Of a DNA stretch of 42,608 nt, positions 41,477 to 42,608 are shown piece after piece. Made by a program: the position numbers and the translations under genes. Source of the DNA: Polyangiaceae bacterium (GTDB taxonomy: Bacteria > Myxococcota_A > Polyangia > Polyangiales > Polyangiaceae); NCBI GenBank assembly GCA_025353725.1, contig JANXOF010000018.1, positions 1-42,608 on the forward strand, given 5' to 3'. The notes under the pieces were generated by a model. That model was not told the origin of the DNA. It searched no databases and saw only the letters and a list, made by a program, of their open reading frames with translations. Position 1 is the first letter of the stretch; every line of letters starts with the position of its first letter.

Positions 41477-42309
41477 TTAGGTATTGTTCGGCGCTTGCGC
41501 ATCGTTCCGCTGAAACACCATGTCGCGCTTGATGCGTCCCTTTGATTCGAGACGCCCGATAAGATTCGTGATTCGCGCTATGTCCTTCATGCGGTATCGT
41601 ACGGTCGGGCCGACAGCAGGAACCTCGAAGTCGGGATAAAGTCCAGGTGGCGGGCGCACTTTTCCTCCAGCGACGACCGATCGGCCCTCAGCCATAATAT
41701 GGGGGCAGACCACGTGTCTTGCACTGCAAACGCGGCTGACGCGCCAAACCTTAGGTCAACGTACTCAGGGCCTCCAGCGGGATAACCCAATTGACTAAAC
41801 CATCTGTTTAGCTCGACGGGGTCTTTGACAGTCGATGGATCAAAGATGATGTGATTCGCGGTCTTCGGATTTTGTCCTACGGTAAGCACGAGTGCCACAT
41901 GCCATGCTGCGCCTGACTTCCCTACTTGAAGCCGTTTGTCGCCCGGCGACACTGCAGACATAGCCCCAAGTTCGACGCCAACGACCGCGGCCTCCATTCC
42001 CGTGTAGAGAGAGCGAGCCCAGCAGCCGTCGGCCGTGGAGGTAAACGGAATTTAGTCTATCGAGCGTACCGCGGCCGTCGCCTTCTCGAGTTGAGTAGGA
42101 TGGGGTTCGGAGGAGGGCGCGCCATCCTGAGTGGACTCGTTCGACGGCTGGCTCGGCGAGGTGACGCCAATCCCTTGAGCATCGGAGCTGCTACCTGGCT
42201 CGACGTTCGCGCAATCTTCCTGAGAGCTCACAAGGGCACAGCCGCTTAGCCCAGGGAGCCCTAACAGCGCGAAAAAGGTCCATCGATAGGCAATCGTACG
42301 GTTTTGGAT
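41477..42309 (-). pseudogene. Decayed lipoprotein gene with protein-glutaminase (deamidase)-like domain
   Basis: One minus-strand frame from the IS boundary (42309) encodes a signal with lipobox (TFFALLGLPGLSGC), a Ser/Glu-rich linker and, after an in-frame TAA at 42052-42054, a domain beginning IPFTSTADGCWARSLYTG (Cys codon 42022-42024). It continues with AAWHVALVLTVG (His codon 41899-41901) and HIIFDPSTVKDPVELNRWF (Asp codon 41839-41841). This Cys-His-Asp order with DGCxAR, WHVA and DPS is that of bacterial protein-glutaminase, which deamidates glutamine side chains in proteins. Reading then shifts frame near 41640-41720 and ends in KDIARITNLIGRLESKG... at 41477. No usable start codon remains before the signal peptide. 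Lesions: lost 5' end, one stop, one frameshift. Confidence 0.65.
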
Positions 42310-42608
42310 CTAGGCAGTGTCTTCGGAGTCATGCGAGCCAGATCGTGATTGCAGCCGGTAGCACCATCGCAAGAAAGTTCGTCGCGAGCTTCTCGTAGCG
42401 CGTGGCGACGCGCCGATTTCGCTTGGGCTTCTGAAAGAACGACTCCACCAAGTGTCGCACGGCGTAAAGGCCTTTGTCGAGCAAACGTGGGATTTTTCGG
42501 TTCTTCTTCGACGGAATGACCGCGACGCAATGTCGAGCACGGAGGCTTTCGAGGAGACTGTCACCGTCGTAGCCGCGATCGGCGAGCAGGTTGGCTCCGC
42601 TCACGTCC
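42310..42608 (-). mobile_element. IS5-family-like insertion sequence, one end present
   Basis: The transposase gene ends 18 bases inside the boundary. CTAG at 42310-42313 followed by GCAGTGTC fits a YTAR target of IS5-type elements and a terminal repeat, but the other end is outside the window so the repeat cannot be checked. The element abuts the 5'-less lipoprotein gene. Confidence 0.6.
42329..42608 (-). CDS. IS5-family transposase, C-terminal part (partial)
   Basis: The frame is open to the window edge, so the N-terminus is missing. Residues GANLLADRGYDGDSLLESL contain the second DDE Asp region (ADRGYD), KKNRKIPRLLDKGLYAVRHLVESFFQKPKRNRRVATRYEK holds the conserved Tyr...Arg..Glu (R-HLVESFF) of the IS5/IS4 C1 signature, and the tail MVLPAAITIWLA is typical of IS427/IS5-group ORF B. 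It catalyses cut-and-paste movement. No second overlapping ORF is visible here. Confidence 0.85.
   Translation of the reverse strand, partial: DVSGANLLADRGYDGDSLLESLRARHCVAVIPSKKNRKIPRLLDKGLYAVRHLVESFFQKPKRNRRVATRYEKLATNFLAMVLPAAITIWLA

Noticed and set aside
1-42608. CRISPR array, prophage, rRNA operon or biosynthetic gene cluster
   Set aside because: No regularly spaced repeats, phage structural genes, rRNA sequence or NRPS/PKS modules were seen on either strand.

Overview
The window is a GC-rich bacterial chromosome segment. Its gene style suggests a myxobacterium (Myxococcota, Polyangiales-like): many secreted lipoproteins of unknown role, a PknB-type kinase fused to a PEGA domain and a TonB-like C-terminus, MoxR ATPases, TPR proteins and frequent GTG/TTG starts. 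The taxonomic assignment is inference; there is no rRNA gene here.

Layout. Positions 1-6.2 kb hold a partial small basic protein, a membrane fatty acid desaturase, a membrane-anchored HExxH/TPR protein and Lon protease. Positions 6.3-11.5 kb encode four exported lipoproteins in a row: an NTF2-like double-repeat candidate, a PA14 protein, a Cys/His papain- or NlpC-like candidate, and a penicillin-recognising serine-hydrolase candidate. Positions 11.9-18.3 kb form a minus-strand run: mscS-type channel, two Kef/CPA2-like antiporters, a MoxR/RavA ATPase and tsaB. Divergent from it are the kinase-PEGA-TonB_C protein, an M1 aminopeptidase lipoprotein and tRNA-Leu(UAA). Positions 23.7-26.6 kb carry a histidine kinase and histidine ammonia-lyase (hutH) with a terminator-like leader hairpin.

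Positions 27-35 kb contain a transglutaminase-like protein, a membrane protein, an unusual lipobox-NTF2-methyltransferase fusion, an exported SRPBCC protein, a stand-alone biotin carrier, a CPBP-like membrane protein, a TPR-AIM24 protein and pgsA. Positions 35.2-38.4 kb hold a Cys-rich lipoprotein, an orphan type III secretion SctS/FliQ subunit, a TetR regulator, epmA (EF-P lysylation) and a beta-rich exported protein. Positions 38.5-40.8 kb form a molybdenum cofactor operon (moeA-moaC-moaE).

The right end is accessory: a Phd/PIN toxin-antitoxin pair, a decayed lipoprotein gene with a protein-glutaminase (deamidase) domain, and an IS5-like element that appears to have cut off the 5' end of that gene.

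The most unusual observations are the lipobox-bearing SAM methyltransferase, the broken protein-glutaminase lipoprotein beside the IS, the run of uncharacterised secreted hydrolase-like lipoproteins, the orphan SctS, and several in-frame or intergenic short repeats. No phage, CRISPR array or biosynthetic cluster is visible.
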